NCBI RefSeq assembly: GCF_003992135.1
Contig: NZ_RQVN01000001.1
Location: 124,001 to 188,000, forward strand
Direction: 5' to 3'
DNA: 64,000 bases
From: Veillonella sp. VA142
Lineage (GTDB): Bacteria > Bacillota > Negativicutes > Veillonellales > Veillonellaceae
Part shown: positions 16,936-25,330 of the stretch, piece by piece
How the letters are laid out: each line of letters starts with the position of its first letter
How positions within the stretch are numbered: the first letter of the stretch is position 1
Program-made: the position numbers and the translations under genes
The notes under the pieces: generated by a model
Told to the model about the DNA's origin: nothing
What the model saw: the letters and a program-made list of their open reading frames with translations, nothing else
Database searches by the model: none

Positions 16936-18084
16936 ATGAAAAAATCCATGTTCAAACGTGCACTAGCATTGGGTGCCACGGCTATTTTAGCTGCAGCGAT
17001 CGCTGGTTGCGGTGGCAATAGTTCATCAACAAACAATGCAAACGAAGCAAAAGTAGCCTTATTGACAACAACGTCCGGCGCAGCAGCTGCCTATGGTGAG
17101 TCCATTAAAAATGGTGCAGAGTTGGCAGTAGCTCAAATTAATGGTGATGCTAATAATGTGAAAATCAACTTATTAGTGGAAGACACAAAAGGTGATAAAA
17201 ACGAAGCCATCAATGCTATGAATAAAGTGATTTCTAAAGATAAAGTAGTGGCTGTTATTGGACCTATGTTATCTGGTGAAATGATGGCAGCTGGCCCAAT
17301 TGCTAATAAAAACAAAGTAGTAGCATTGGGTACTTCCACAACAGCAGAAGGTATCACTGATATCGGAGAATACATTTTCCGTAATGCAGTACCTGAATCC
17401 TTAGCGGTGGATGCAGCCATTCGTCAAGCTCACAAAGTATTAGGTTACAAAACAGCAGCGATTATGTACTCCAACAACAATGACCAAATGGTATCTGTAA
17501 ATAATACAGCGAAAAAAGCATTGGAATCTGAAGGAGTTCAAATCGTAGCCACAGAAACATTTGCTGATAAAGATACAGATTTCTCTGCACAGTTGACAAA
17601 AATTCAACAAGCAAAACCTGATATCATCATCGTTGCTTCCTTGTACCAAGAAGGTGCATTGATTATGAAAAAAATGCGTGAACTTGGCATGAACCAACCA
17701 GTAGTAGGTTCTAATGGTTTCAACAGCCCAGCATTCATTAAAAATGCAGGTGCCGCTGCCGATGGTGCTATCGTAGGTACACCTTGGTTCCCTAATAAAG
17801 ATGAACAAAAAGTTCGTGATTTCCGCAAAGCTTATGTAGAAAAATATGGTCATGAACCAGACCAATTTGCAGCACAAGCATATGATGCTGTGTTCTTGTA
17901 TGAAGCAGCTTTAAAAGCCGCAGGTTCTACAACAGATCGCGAAAAATTCCGTAACGCATTGAAAGGCATTACAGACTTCGTAGGGGTAACTGGTAAATTC
18001 CAATTCAACGAAAAACGTGACCCATCTATGGAAGTTCAAGTTTTACAAATTAAAAACGGTCAGTTCGACGCATTACAAAAATAG
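16936..18084 (+). CDS. livJ: Branched-chain amino-acid ABC transporter substrate-binding lipoprotein
   Basis: 382 residues. The signal peptide ends in the lipobox AIAGC with lipidated Cys25, followed by a Gly/Ser/Asn linker (GGNSSSTNN). The rest is a type I periplasmic-binding-protein fold of the Leu/Ile/Val-binding kind: ALLTTTSGAAAAYG, the GPMLSGEMMA phosphate-like loop, then the hinge region and AAQAYDAVFLYEAA near the end. It captures leucine, isoleucine or valine and delivers it to LivHM. Ribosome site AAGGAAGGG at 16921-16929. First gene of a complete five-gene operon. Confidence 0.92.
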   Translation: MKKSMFKRALALGATAILAAAIAGCGGNSSSTNNANEAKVALLTTTSGAAAAYGESIKNGAELAVAQINGDANNVKINLLVEDTKGDKNEAINAMNKVISKDKVVAVIGPMLSGEMMAAGPIANKNKVVALGTSTTAEGITDIGEYIFRNAVPESLAVDAAIRQAHKVLGYKTAAIMYSNNNDQMVSVNNTAKKALESEGVQIVATETFADKDTDFSAQLTKIQQAKPDIIIVASLYQEGALIMKKMRELGMNQPVVGSNGFNSPAFIKNAGAAADGAIVGTPWFPNKDEQKVRDFRKAYVEKYGHEPDQFAAQAYDAVFLYEAALKAAGSTTDREKFRNALKGITDFVGVTGKFQFNEKRDPSMEVQVLQIKNGQFDALQK

Positions 18085-18094
18085 GAGTTAAACG

Positions 18095-18976
18095 ATGTTT
18101 TTACAGCAATTAGTGAATGGCCTTACTTTAGGCAGTCTCTATGCAGTATTAGCGATCGGATTGACACTTGTGTTTGGTGTATTGAACATCATCAACATGG
18201 CTCACGGAGGCATCTTTATGATAGGTGCCTTCGTGGGTTTATTTATGGTGACAGTCTTTGAAGCTAATATTTTCGTGGCCATTCTTGTGGCTATGATTGT
18301 AGGGGCAGTTCTTGGATATTTGTTAGAATTTGTGGCACTTCGTCCACTTCGCAAAAAAAATGTATCTCATTTGGCGCCATTGATTTCTACGATTGGTGTC
18401 TCTATTTTTCTTGAAAGTATAGCCTTGCTTGTATGGGGCCCACAAACACGTTCATTCCCACCTGATTTCATTGGTGGACTTATCGATTTTGGTATGTTCA
18501 AAATCTCCATGGTTCAAATTATTGGCCTTGGCGTATCCGTAGTGTTAATGTTGATTTTAAATGTACTTATTAAAAAGACTAAAATCGGTAAAGCGATTCG
18601 TGCCGTATCCTTGAGTACAGAAACAGCTTCTTTATTGGGTATTAACCCTACGTTAGTTATTTCTGTAACAGTGATGTTGGCATCTGCCTTAGGATCTGCC
18701 GCTGGTGTATTGGTGGGCTTATCCTTCGATGCGGTAGAGCCTATGATGGGTGTTGTCATCGGTTTTAAAGGCTTAGCCGTGTTAATTCTCGGTGGACTTG
18801 GAAACATCACTGGTGCCATGGTGGGTGGATTCATTTTAGGTGTATCTGAAGTATTCTCCGTAGCTTATGGAGCATCGTCCTACCGTGATGCTGTAGCCTT
18901 CGGGTTAATCATTCTCTTATTATTCTGGAGACCACAAGGGTTATTCGGATCCAAAGATAAGGGGGGACGACCATGA
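18095..18976 (+). CDS. livH: Branched-chain amino-acid ABC transporter permease LivH
   Basis: 293 residues with about eight hydrophobic segments. The opening LVNGLTLGSLYAVLAIGLTL and the loop GVLNIINMAHGGIFMIGA are hallmarks of LivH/BraD permeases. The EAA-like coupling loop appears as FKGLAVLILGGLGNITGA. It forms half of the membrane channel together with LivM. It starts ten bases after livJ and its stop overlaps the livM start by four bases. Confidence 0.94.
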   Translation: MFLQQLVNGLTLGSLYAVLAIGLTLVFGVLNIINMAHGGIFMIGAFVGLFMVTVFEANIFVAILVAMIVGAVLGYLLEFVALRPLRKKNVSHLAPLISTIGVSIFLESIALLVWGPQTRSFPPDFIGGLIDFGMFKISMVQIIGLGVSVVLMLILNVLIKKTKIGKAIRAVSLSTETASLLGINPTLVISVTVMLASALGSAAGVLVGLSFDAVEPMMGVVIGFKGLAVLILGGLGNITGAMVGGFILGVSEVFSVAYGASSYRDAVAFGLIILLLFWRPQGLFGSKDKGGRP

Positions 18977-19986
18977 GTGAAATTTTAAATCCATATTATC
19001 TACAAATTGTGATGTTCTTCATCATCAATGCCATTATGGGTATTTCTATTTTCTTCACCCTTTCTACAGGGCAGTTGACATTGGGTGCGGCAGGTTTCAT
19101 GAGCGTAGGTGCCTACGTGGGTGCCTTGCTTACTTTGAAAGTTGATCTACCGATTCCGATTGCTATCTTTATTGGAGGCATTGTAGCGGCATTAGTAGCT
19201 ATTGTGATTGGACTTCCAACGACACGCTTGAAAGGTTTATACTTGGCGATTGCTACGTTAGGCTTTGGCGAAGTAGTGCGTGTTATCTTCTTGAACTTAG
19301 AAGTGACACATGGGGCCTTGGGTCTTTCAGGGATTCCAGCGATTGCTCAAGAATTGACGAACTATGTTTATGAATTTGATATGGATGGTTTGTTAGACAT
19401 CGATGCATTGACATGGGGTAATTTATTAACTATCGTTATTTTGTTAGTCATTTTAGCCTTAGTTATACTATTCTGTCTACGTATTCACAATAGCCGTATT
19501 GGTCGTGCATTCCAAGCTATTAAAGCAGATGACCATGCGGCAGAATTAATGGGTATTAATGTAGTGTATTACAAAATGTTAGCATTCGTCATCGGTGCTT
19601 TCATCGCAGGTATTGGCGGTGGTTTGTATGCCCATATTACAAACTTCATTAACCCTACAGATTTTAGCTACCACAAAGTAGTACAAATCTTATTATTCCC
19701 AGTATTTGGTGGTTCCAATGTAGTGTGGGGCTCTGTACTAGGTTCTTTCATTTTGACATTGTTACCAGAGGTATTGCGTTTCTTGGCAGATTATCGCGAT
19801 ATTATTTACGGTGCACTCTTAGTCATCTTGATGGCTGTTCGTCCTGATGGTATTTTGACAGAAGAGTTGATGGATAAAATCTACCGTAAATTAGGTGTAA
19901 AAAAGACACCGTATATTCCAGAATCACAAGTATTAACAGAACGCTTTGAAGCTTATAAAGCACAAAGCAAGTCTGGTCAAGAATAG
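18973..19986 (+). CDS. livM: Branched-chain amino-acid ABC transporter permease LivM
   Basis: 337 residues with about nine or ten membrane segments. Family markers are FTLSTGQLTLGAAGFMSVGA, GLPTTRLKGLYLAIATLGF and AFQAIKADDHAAELMGI, ending in a hydrophilic tail of about 40 residues. It pairs with LivH as the translocation channel. The start ATG overlaps the livH stop (ATGA). Confidence 0.94.
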   Translation: MSEILNPYYLQIVMFFIINAIMGISIFFTLSTGQLTLGAAGFMSVGAYVGALLTLKVDLPIPIAIFIGGIVAALVAIVIGLPTTRLKGLYLAIATLGFGEVVRVIFLNLEVTHGALGLSGIPAIAQELTNYVYEFDMDGLLDIDALTWGNLLTIVILLVILALVILFCLRIHNSRIGRAFQAIKADDHAAELMGINVVYYKMLAFVIGAFIAGIGGGLYAHITNFINPTDFSYHKVVQILLFPVFGGSNVVWGSVLGSFILTLLPEVLRFLADYRDIIYGALLVILMAVRPDGILTEELMDKIYRKLGVKKTPYIPESQVLTERFEAYKAQSKSGQE

Positions 19987-19995
19987 GAGGGTACC

Positions 19996-20754
19996 ATGCT
20001 ATTACAATTAGATGATGTAAGTAAAAGCTTTGGCGGCGTGGCTGCTTTGACAGGCGTTACCTTCCAAGTCAACCAAGGTGAAGTGTTTGGTGTGATTGGA
20101 CCAAATGGTGCTGGTAAAACAACGCTATTCAACTTAATTACTGGTGTATTCCCTGTCAGCACTGGTAATATTGTGTTCGATGGTATGAATGTAGTAGGTA
20201 TTAAACCACATCGTACTGTGGAAATGGGGATTGCTAGAACATTCCAAAATATTCGTTTGTTCGGTAATATGACGGCATTGGAAACTGTACTAACAGGCAT
20301 GCATTGTCGTACAGGCTCTGGCGTGCTATCTAGTTTCTTCCGTACAAAACGCCAACGTATTGAAGAAGAACGTTGCCGTGGCATTGCGTATGAGTTTTTA
20401 AAGCTTGTTGGTTTAGAAGAAGATGCTGAAGAAGTAGCTACATCTTTACCGTATGGTAAGCAACGTCGTTTGGAAATTGCTCGTGCATTAGCAACGCATC
20501 CACAATTGATTTTATTGGATGAACCTGCAGCAGGTATGAATGATAGCGAAACAGAAGTGCTCCGCCAATTAATCGGTAAAATCCGTGATTTAGGTATCAC
20601 TGTTGTGGTCATAGAACATGATATGGCATTGATGATGAATATTTGTGATCGCTTAGCAGTGTTGAACTTCGGTAAAAAGATTGCTGAAGGAACTCCGCAA
20701 GAAATTCAAAACAATCCGGATGTTATCGAAGCCTACTTAGGAAAGGAGGAATAA
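19996..20754 (+). CDS. livG: Branched-chain amino-acid ABC transporter ATPase LivG
   Basis: 252 residues. Walker A is GPNGAGKTT, the ABC signature region is LPYGKQRRLEIA, Walker B is LILLDEPAAGMN and the switch His is in VVIEHDM. The Arg-rich insert near residues 115-130 (FRTKRQRIEEER) and AYLGKE at the end fit LivG. It energises LivHM with LivF. Ribosome site AGGAGGG at 19985-19991. Confidence 0.94.
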   Translation: MLLQLDDVSKSFGGVAALTGVTFQVNQGEVFGVIGPNGAGKTTLFNLITGVFPVSTGNIVFDGMNVVGIKPHRTVEMGIARTFQNIRLFGNMTALETVLTGMHCRTGSGVLSSFFRTKRQRIEEERCRGIAYEFLKLVGLEEDAEEVATSLPYGKQRRLEIARALATHPQLILLDEPAAGMNDSETEVLRQLIGKIRDLGITVVVIEHDMALMMNICDRLAVLNFGKKIAEGTPQEIQNNPDVIEAYLGKEE

Positions 20755-20755
20755 T

Positions 20756-21466
20756 ATGTTAACAATTGAAAATGTAGTGGCTGGTTATGGTCATATTACA
20801 GCGTTAAAATCTATTAACTTAGAAGTTCCTCAAGGTTCCATTGTATCTTTGATTGGCGCTAATGGCGCTGGTAAATCTACAACTATGCGTTCCATCATGG
20901 GCTTGGTAAAACCAACAGAAGGTCGTATTACCTTTGAGGGTCAGGATATTACCTCTATGAAGACTCATGATATTGTGAAAGCAGGCATTTCTCTAGTTCC
21001 AGAAGGACGACAAATTTTACAGGACATGAGTGTCTATGAAAATTTAGAAATGGGTGCTTATATTCGTAAGGATAAAGATGTGGAAGCTGATATTAAGAAA
21101 GTATTCAAACGTTTCCCTATCCTTGACGAACGTAGTTACCAATTAGGTGGTACTTTATCTGGTGGACAACAACAGATGTTGGCCATCGGTCGTGCCTTGA
21201 TGGCTCGTCCTAAATTGTTGTTGTTGGATGAACCATCCATGGGTTTGGCTCCATTGGTAGTAAATGAAATCTTTGAAGTTATCAAGGAAATCAGTGCCGA
21301 AGGAACGACAGTCTTGTTAGTAGAGCAAAACGTACGTCAAGCGTTAAAAATTGCGGACTATGCATATGTACTAGAAACAGGTAAAATTGTTCTTTCAGGA
21401 CCAGCTGAAGAAATTCGTCACGATCCTAGAGTGATGGAAGCATACTTAGGTGGTAGAGTAGAATAA
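20756..21466 (+). CDS. livF: Branched-chain amino-acid ABC transporter ATPase LivF
   Basis: 236 residues. Walker A GANGAGKST, the SLVPEGRQI loop specific to LivF, signature LSGGQQQMLAIG, Walker B LLLLDEPSMGLAP and switch VLLVEQNVRQAL. It is the second ATPase of the importer. It begins two bases after the livG stop, behind AAAGGAGG, and closes the operon. Confidence 0.94.
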   Translation: MLTIENVVAGYGHITALKSINLEVPQGSIVSLIGANGAGKSTTMRSIMGLVKPTEGRITFEGQDITSMKTHDIVKAGISLVPEGRQILQDMSVYENLEMGAYIRKDKDVEADIKKVFKRFPILDERSYQLGGTLSGGQQQMLAIGRALMARPKLLLLDEPSMGLAPLVVNEIFEVIKEISAEGTTVLLVEQNVRQALKIADYAYVLETGKIVLSGPAEEIRHDPRVMEAYLGGRVE

Positions 21467-21569
21467 TTAGCTAGATTTCTGCTGTATTTCCTTGAGGTAA
21501 AATGCAGAAACTAGTTAAACTATAGACGTATAATCTACTCCTTACTAGAAAAGTATATAAAGATAGAAG

Positions 21570-21609
21570 GCAGATATATAATCCAAGTTGGTTATGTATC
21601 TGCTTTTTT
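21570..21609 (+). terminator. Terminator of the liv operon
   Basis: GCAGATATATAA (21570-21581) pairs with TTATGTATCTGC (21592-21603), with one wobble, followed by TTTTTT. An earlier inverted repeat at about 21471-21514 (TTTCTGC/GCAGAAA with flanking CTAG) lacks a T-run and may be an mRNA 3' end-protecting hairpin. Confidence 0.85.
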
Positions 21610-21830
21610 GTTTGCGTAGTCTGAACTGATAGTTACTGTAGATAGGAATGGAGTATACATACTATCATAAGAATGTATAAAAAGGGGATATGCTTTCAAC
21701 ATAAAGAAAATAGAATGGACTGAAAAACTATTGTGTATACATGAGTCACATGTCTTGTAGGAGAATCATTTTTCTTGTAAACTAGTAATATAGGTATAAA
21801 ATAGATAACAAATATAGGAAGGTGTTTACT
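21610..21830 (+). other. Intergenic region upstream of the aminotransferase
   Basis: The gap between livF and the aminotransferase is 364 bases. Its first part holds the hairpin and terminator described above. The rest is AT-rich with no gene. A weak promoter, TTGTAA at 21775-21780, 16 bases, TAAAAT at 21797-21802, is the best candidate for the next gene. Confidence 0.35.
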
Positions 21831-23075
21831 ATGAGTATGGCAGCAAAACAAGCGCGTGGGAAAAAAGCAAATGATGTGATCTTTGCCACTAACTCACAAG
21901 CTCAAGAGGCAGCGAAACAATATGGAAAAGAAAACGTGTTAATTGGAACTGTGGGATCTATCCTAGATGAAAATGGTGATATCGTTTTCTTGAAAGTGGT
22001 AGAAGAGGAGTTCCGTAACTTGCCTCGTAATGAATATGTTGCGTATGCACCGATTGAAGGGTTAAAGGAGTTTGTGGAAGCATGTAAACAAGAATGCTTT
22101 GGACAATCTAGACCAGATGCCTATATTGAAGGGATAGCCACAGCCGGTGGCACGGGTGGTATTCATCATTTGGTACACAACTATACGGAACTAGGTGATA
22201 AAGTCATTACTGCTGATTGGTACTGGGGGGCTTATAAACAAATATGCCGAGATAATGGACGAGAACTTATTACCTATCCTTTATTTGATGAAAACTATGG
22301 GTTTAATTTTGAAGCTTTACAATCTTTGATGTTAGAGCTTGCTGAGAAACAAGAAAATGTGGTAGTAATTTTTAATACGCCTGGTAATAACCCAACCGGT
22401 TTTTCTTTATGCGAAAGTGATTGGGATAAGGTATTAGATTTGGCGAATCGTATTGTTAATACTGGTAAGAATAAAGTTATTATTGGTGTGGATGCAGCCT
22501 ATATTGATTTCTCTGGACCTAAAGAAGATGTACGTCGATTCTTTAAAAAGTTTGAACATTTGTCAAAAGATATTTTAACAGTAGTATGCTACAGTATTTC
22601 TAAAGGATTTACTATGTACGGTCAACGTGTTGGTTGTATGTTAGGGATTACTTCTGATAAAGAAGTGGCACAAGAGTTTTTTGATATTAATCAAATGGCT
22701 TCGCGTGGTACATGGTCTAACATTAATCGACCAGCCATGCGCACAGTAGCCAATATTGTGCATGATCCTGAAAAATTGAAATGCTATGAAGAAGAGCGTA
22801 ATTGTTATTCTCGTCTTGTAGAAGAACGATCAGGTATTTTAGAGTGTGAAGGAAAAGCGATTGGGTTACCAATGTTGCCATATATGGGTGGTTTTTTTGC
22901 TACGATTCCATGTGATAATCCAAAAGCTGTGGTAGAGGAATTGAAAAAAGAAAATGTATTTTTAATTCCTGTATCTGGCGGTATTCGTATAGCCGTATGT
23001 TCTATTCCTAAACGACAAATCACAGGATTGGCACAACGTATTTATGATGCGATGAAACGAGTAGGTCAATTATAA
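21831..23075 (+). CDS. Class I PLP-dependent aminotransferase, probably aromatic/aspartate type
   Basis: 414 residues from the ATG at 21831, eight bases after TAGGAAGG; the upstream in-frame GTG is too near that site. Fold-type I features are seen in order: GGTGGIHHL, FNTPGNNPTGFS (the NPTG substrate loop), GVDAAYIDF, the PLP lysine in CYSISKGFTMYGQRVG, and the carboxylate-binding Arg in SGGIRIAVC. The YGQRVG stretch after the lysine resembles subgroup Ialpha (AspC/TyrB-like) enzymes. The substrate cannot be settled from sequence. Monocistronic, bounded by terminators on both sides. Confidence 0.82.
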   Translation: MSMAAKQARGKKANDVIFATNSQAQEAAKQYGKENVLIGTVGSILDENGDIVFLKVVEEEFRNLPRNEYVAYAPIEGLKEFVEACKQECFGQSRPDAYIEGIATAGGTGGIHHLVHNYTELGDKVITADWYWGAYKQICRDNGRELITYPLFDENYGFNFEALQSLMLELAEKQENVVVIFNTPGNNPTGFSLCESDWDKVLDLANRIVNTGKNKVIIGVDAAYIDFSGPKEDVRRFFKKFEHLSKDILTVVCYSISKGFTMYGQRVGCMLGITSDKEVAQEFFDINQMASRGTWSNINRPAMRTVANIVHDPEKLKCYEEERNCYSRLVEERSGILECEGKAIGLPMLPYMGGFFATIPCDNPKAVVEELKKENVFLIPVSGGIRIAVCSIPKRQITGLAQRIYDAMKRVGQL

Positions 23076-23126
23076 AAGAAGAGCTTACGGCAAAGATATT
23101 TGAATAGTTATTAGAATAGTGAAAAA

Positions 23127-23160
23127 GATAGTTGAATCTATGATTCGACTATCTTTTTTT
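23127..23160 (+). terminator. Terminator after the aminotransferase gene
   Basis: GATAGTTGAATC (23127-23138) pairs with GATTCGACTATC (23142-23153), with one wobble, followed by an unbroken run of T. Confidence 0.9.
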
Positions 23161-23239
23161 ATTACTATGTATCTATTTGGGGGAATGTTACCCAATTAAG
23201 TCTCATCTTAGGGAGATATTGGCAAAATATGGAAAAAAT

Positions 23240-23257
23240 CTCCCACTTTTTACCACT
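23240..23257 (-). promoter_or_regulatory. Candidate MraZ operator on the minus strand
   Basis: Read on the minus strand, GTGGT (23256-23252) and GTGGG (23246-23242) are exactly ten bases apart, the spacing of MraZ boxes. It lies about 220 bases upstream of mraZ and opposite in direction to the operator next to the gene. The intergenic stretch 23161-23400 otherwise shows only AT-rich DNA and no gene. Confidence 0.35.
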
Positions 23258-23392
23258 ATGGTTTTTATTGAAAAGTGTTCGATAATAAAGTTAAATATAC
23301 GAACATATATATAAATATTATACTTAGTTTTCGATATTATTAGAGATAAAGATAAAATTTGTATAATTATCTATAATTTAAGTGTTTTATTT

Positions 23393-23443
23393 GTTGTTAA
23401 AAGTGGGGAAATGTGGTAAAATTTACCATATAGTGGTAATAAG
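23393..23443 (+). promoter_or_regulatory. mraZ promoter with overlapping MraZ operator repeats
   Basis: GTGG repeats begin at 23403, 23413 and 23433 on a ten-base period; the missing unit at 23423 is replaced by the inverted TTACCA. MraZ autoregulates dcw clusters by binding such ten-base-spaced GTGG/TGGG repeats. A promoter, TTGTTA (23393-23398), 18 bases, TAAAAT (23417-23422), overlaps the repeats, so binding would block transcription. Confidence 0.6.
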
Positions 23444-23478
23444 GGCGAGAAGGTGTAGAAAAAGGAGGTGTCCTTGCT

Positions 23479-23916
23479 ATGTTTAAAGGTGAATTTTCAC
23501 ATACAATAGATAGTAAAGGGCGCATGATCATTCCTGCCAAAATGCGTGAACAACTAGGAGAAACTTGCGTTGTTACACGATATTTTGATCACACCTTAGC
23601 CATTTATACACAAGAAAAATTTGAAGAATTAGCCAAAAAATTAAGTTCTCAAAGCTCGAATAAAGCCAACCAACGTGGTTTAGTACGTTTTTTTGTGGGC
23701 GGTGCGGCAGATCTTGAATTTGATAAACAAGGCCGTGTTTTGATACCGAGTAATCTTCGTGCTCACGGTGAGTTAAAAAAAGATGTAGTTGTGGTTGGTA
23801 ATGGCGAACGCATCGAAATTTGGAGTAAAGATCGTTGGCAAACATATAACAATGAAATTTACGGCAATATTGAGGCGATGGCAGAAGAACTTGATTTGGA
23901 TGATATTGGATTTTAA
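23479..23916 (+). CDS. mraZ: Transcriptional regulator MraZ
   Basis: 145 residues, normal length. Two SpoVT-AbrB-like repeats are present: HTIDSKGRMIIPAKMREQLG near the start and LEFDKQGRVLIPSNLRAHG near residue 75, each with the conserved GR-hydrophobic-IP core. MraZ forms a ring-shaped DNA-binding oligomer and represses the division and cell-wall cluster by binding repeats upstream of its own gene; such repeats are visible at 23403-23437. Strong ribosome site AAAGGAGGTG at 23461-23470. rsmH follows after ten bases. Confidence 0.95.
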   Translation: MFKGEFSHTIDSKGRMIIPAKMREQLGETCVVTRYFDHTLAIYTQEKFEELAKKLSSQSSNKANQRGLVRFFVGGAADLEFDKQGRVLIPSNLRAHGELKKDVVVVGNGERIEIWSKDRWQTYNNEIYGNIEAMAEELDLDDIGF

Positions 23917-23926
23917 GTGAGGAACT

Positions 23927-24859
23927 ATGGACTTTCATCATGTGAGTGTATTGCTCAATGAAACGCTTGACGGATTGGCGATTAAACCAGATGGAACCTA
24001 TGTGGATTGTACATTAGGTGGTGGGGGACATTCCCATGCTATTGGTGAACGATTATCTTCAGAGGGTATGATTATCGGTTTAGATCAAGACGTAGCGGCA
24101 TTAGAGGCAGCATCTCAGCGGTTGTCTGATTTGTCTTGTCAGGTGAAAGTCATACAAACTAATTTTTCTAACTTAAAAACAGCTTTGCAAGAGGCTGGTA
24201 TTACCAAAGTAGATGGATTTGTTTTCGATTTAGGTGTATCTAGCCATCAGCTAGATACAGCAGATAGAGGCTTTTCCTATATGCAAGACGGTCCTTTGGA
24301 CATGCGTATGAATCAAAGTGGAACTTTAACCGCAGAAACTATTGTGAATACCTATTCTGGTGAGGATTTGTATCGCATCATTTGGGAGTATGGTGAAGAG
24401 CGATGGGCCAAACGAATTGTCCAATTCATTCTTGAGGCAAGAGAAGAAGCACCCATAATGACCACCTTTCAGTTAGTGGATATTATAAAACGTGCCATTC
24501 CTGCAAAGGCTAGACAAGATGGTCCACATCCTGCAAAACGAACGTTCCAAGCACTTCGTATAGAGGTGAATCAAGAACTTCAAATTTTACATGATGCTTT
24601 TGTAGATGCTGTATCTATGTTACAAGCAGGTGGAAGAATTGCAGTGATTACATTCCATTCCTTAGAGGATAGAATTACAAAGCAAACTTTTAAAGAGTTA
24701 GCACAAGGGTGTACATGCCCACCGAACCTACCGGTATGTGTATGTCATCATGTACCCCTAGTAAAAGCGAAGAATAAGGCCATTGAGCCAACCAAAGACG
24801 AAGTAGAAGAGAATCCACGGTCCCGTAGTGCCAAGTTGAGGGTAGCTGTGAAAGTATAG
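23927..24859 (+). CDS. rsmH: 16S rRNA (cytosine-1402-N4)-methyltransferase RsmH
   Basis: 310 residues, typical. HVSVLLNETLDGL opens the protein, then the SAM-binding DCTLGGGGHS, FDLGVSSHQLD, the family block YSYMQDGPLDMRM-like FSYMQDGPLDMRM, and RTFQALRIEVNQEL. It adds the N4-methyl group to C1402 in the ribosomal P site, in the cytoplasm. The Cys-rich segment CTCPPNLPVCVC near residue 265 is usual for the family. Second gene of the cluster. Confidence 0.95.
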   Translation: MDFHHVSVLLNETLDGLAIKPDGTYVDCTLGGGGHSHAIGERLSSEGMIIGLDQDVAALEAASQRLSDLSCQVKVIQTNFSNLKTALQEAGITKVDGFVFDLGVSSHQLDTADRGFSYMQDGPLDMRMNQSGTLTAETIVNTYSGEDLYRIIWEYGEERWAKRIVQFILEAREEAPIMTTFQLVDIIKRAIPAKARQDGPHPAKRTFQALRIEVNQELQILHDAFVDAVSMLQAGGRIAVITFHSLEDRITKQTFKELAQGCTCPPNLPVCVCHHVPLVKAKNKAIEPTKDEVEENPRSRSAKLRVAVKV

Positions 24860-24874
24860 TTGGGAGGAATAGTT

Positions 24875-25282
24875 ATGTTAGTACGAAAGGCTGCGTATTG
24901 GGAACAATCAGCACCTTATGTAGAGCCTGTCAGAAGGAAGAAAGTAAAAACACAAGCGTTCATCTGGGATGTAACACCAGATATGCGCCAGTGCTTGTTA
25001 ACTGTATTACTGGGGCTGGTCTTAGGGTTGACTTGCTTACTCTTAACAGGAGTAACAGAAAATGCACGTAAAGAGACAGTCAATTTGCAGGAACAAATCG
25101 TGTTAGAAAATCGTACTAATTATGAATATAACTTAGGTTTAGCAGAATTAAGATCTCCTACGCGTATTCAAAAAATAGCGCAGCAAAAACTTGGCATGGT
25201 ATTACCAGATAATTTCGTTTACACTAGCAAAAACACAGTGGAAGAACGCAATGTGACGATGAAAAAGGATATTAGAGAATGA
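24875..25282 (+). CDS. ftsL: FtsL-like cell-division protein
   Basis: 135 residues from the ATG at 24875, seven bases after GGGAGGA; a TTG at 24860 has no such site. The topology is that of FtsL/DivIC: a basic cytoplasmic head of about 45 residues, one membrane helix (about 45-66), then an extracytoplasmic leucine-zipper-like helix and a closing RIQKIAQQKLGMVLP typical of FtsL. It would bridge FtsQ and the division-site peptidoglycan synthase. Sequence conservation in this family is low; topology and position between rsmH and murE carry the call. The usual next gene, ftsI, is absent. Confidence 0.8.
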   Translation: MLVRKAAYWEQSAPYVEPVRRKKVKTQAFIWDVTPDMRQCLLTVLLGLVLGLTCLLLTGVTENARKETVNLQEQIVLENRTNYEYNLGLAELRSPTRIQKIAQQKLGMVLPDNFVYTSKNTVEERNVTMKKDIRE

Positions 25283-25284
25283 TG

Positions 25285-25310
25285 AAGGCAGTCCTTTTGG
25301 GCTGCTTTCT
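25285..25310 (+). terminator. Terminator-like hairpin between ftsL and murE
   Basis: AAGGCAGTCC (25285-25294) pairs with GGGCTGCTTT (25299-25308) around a TTTT loop, then CTCT. The 3' side is a weak T-run, so partial termination or RNA processing is more likely than a full stop. It fills the place where ftsI normally lies. Confidence 0.45.
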
Positions 25311-25330
25311 CTATGATTGGAGGAATCAAT

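Noticed and set aside
17440-17877. 145-codon minus-strand frame within livJ
   Set aside because: Fully antisense to a well-supported lipoprotein gene and of unnatural composition (many Cys, Phe, Ile).
21471-21514. Inverted repeat after livF as a terminator
   Set aside because: No T-run follows; the true terminator is at 21570-21609. It may be a mRNA-stabilising hairpin.
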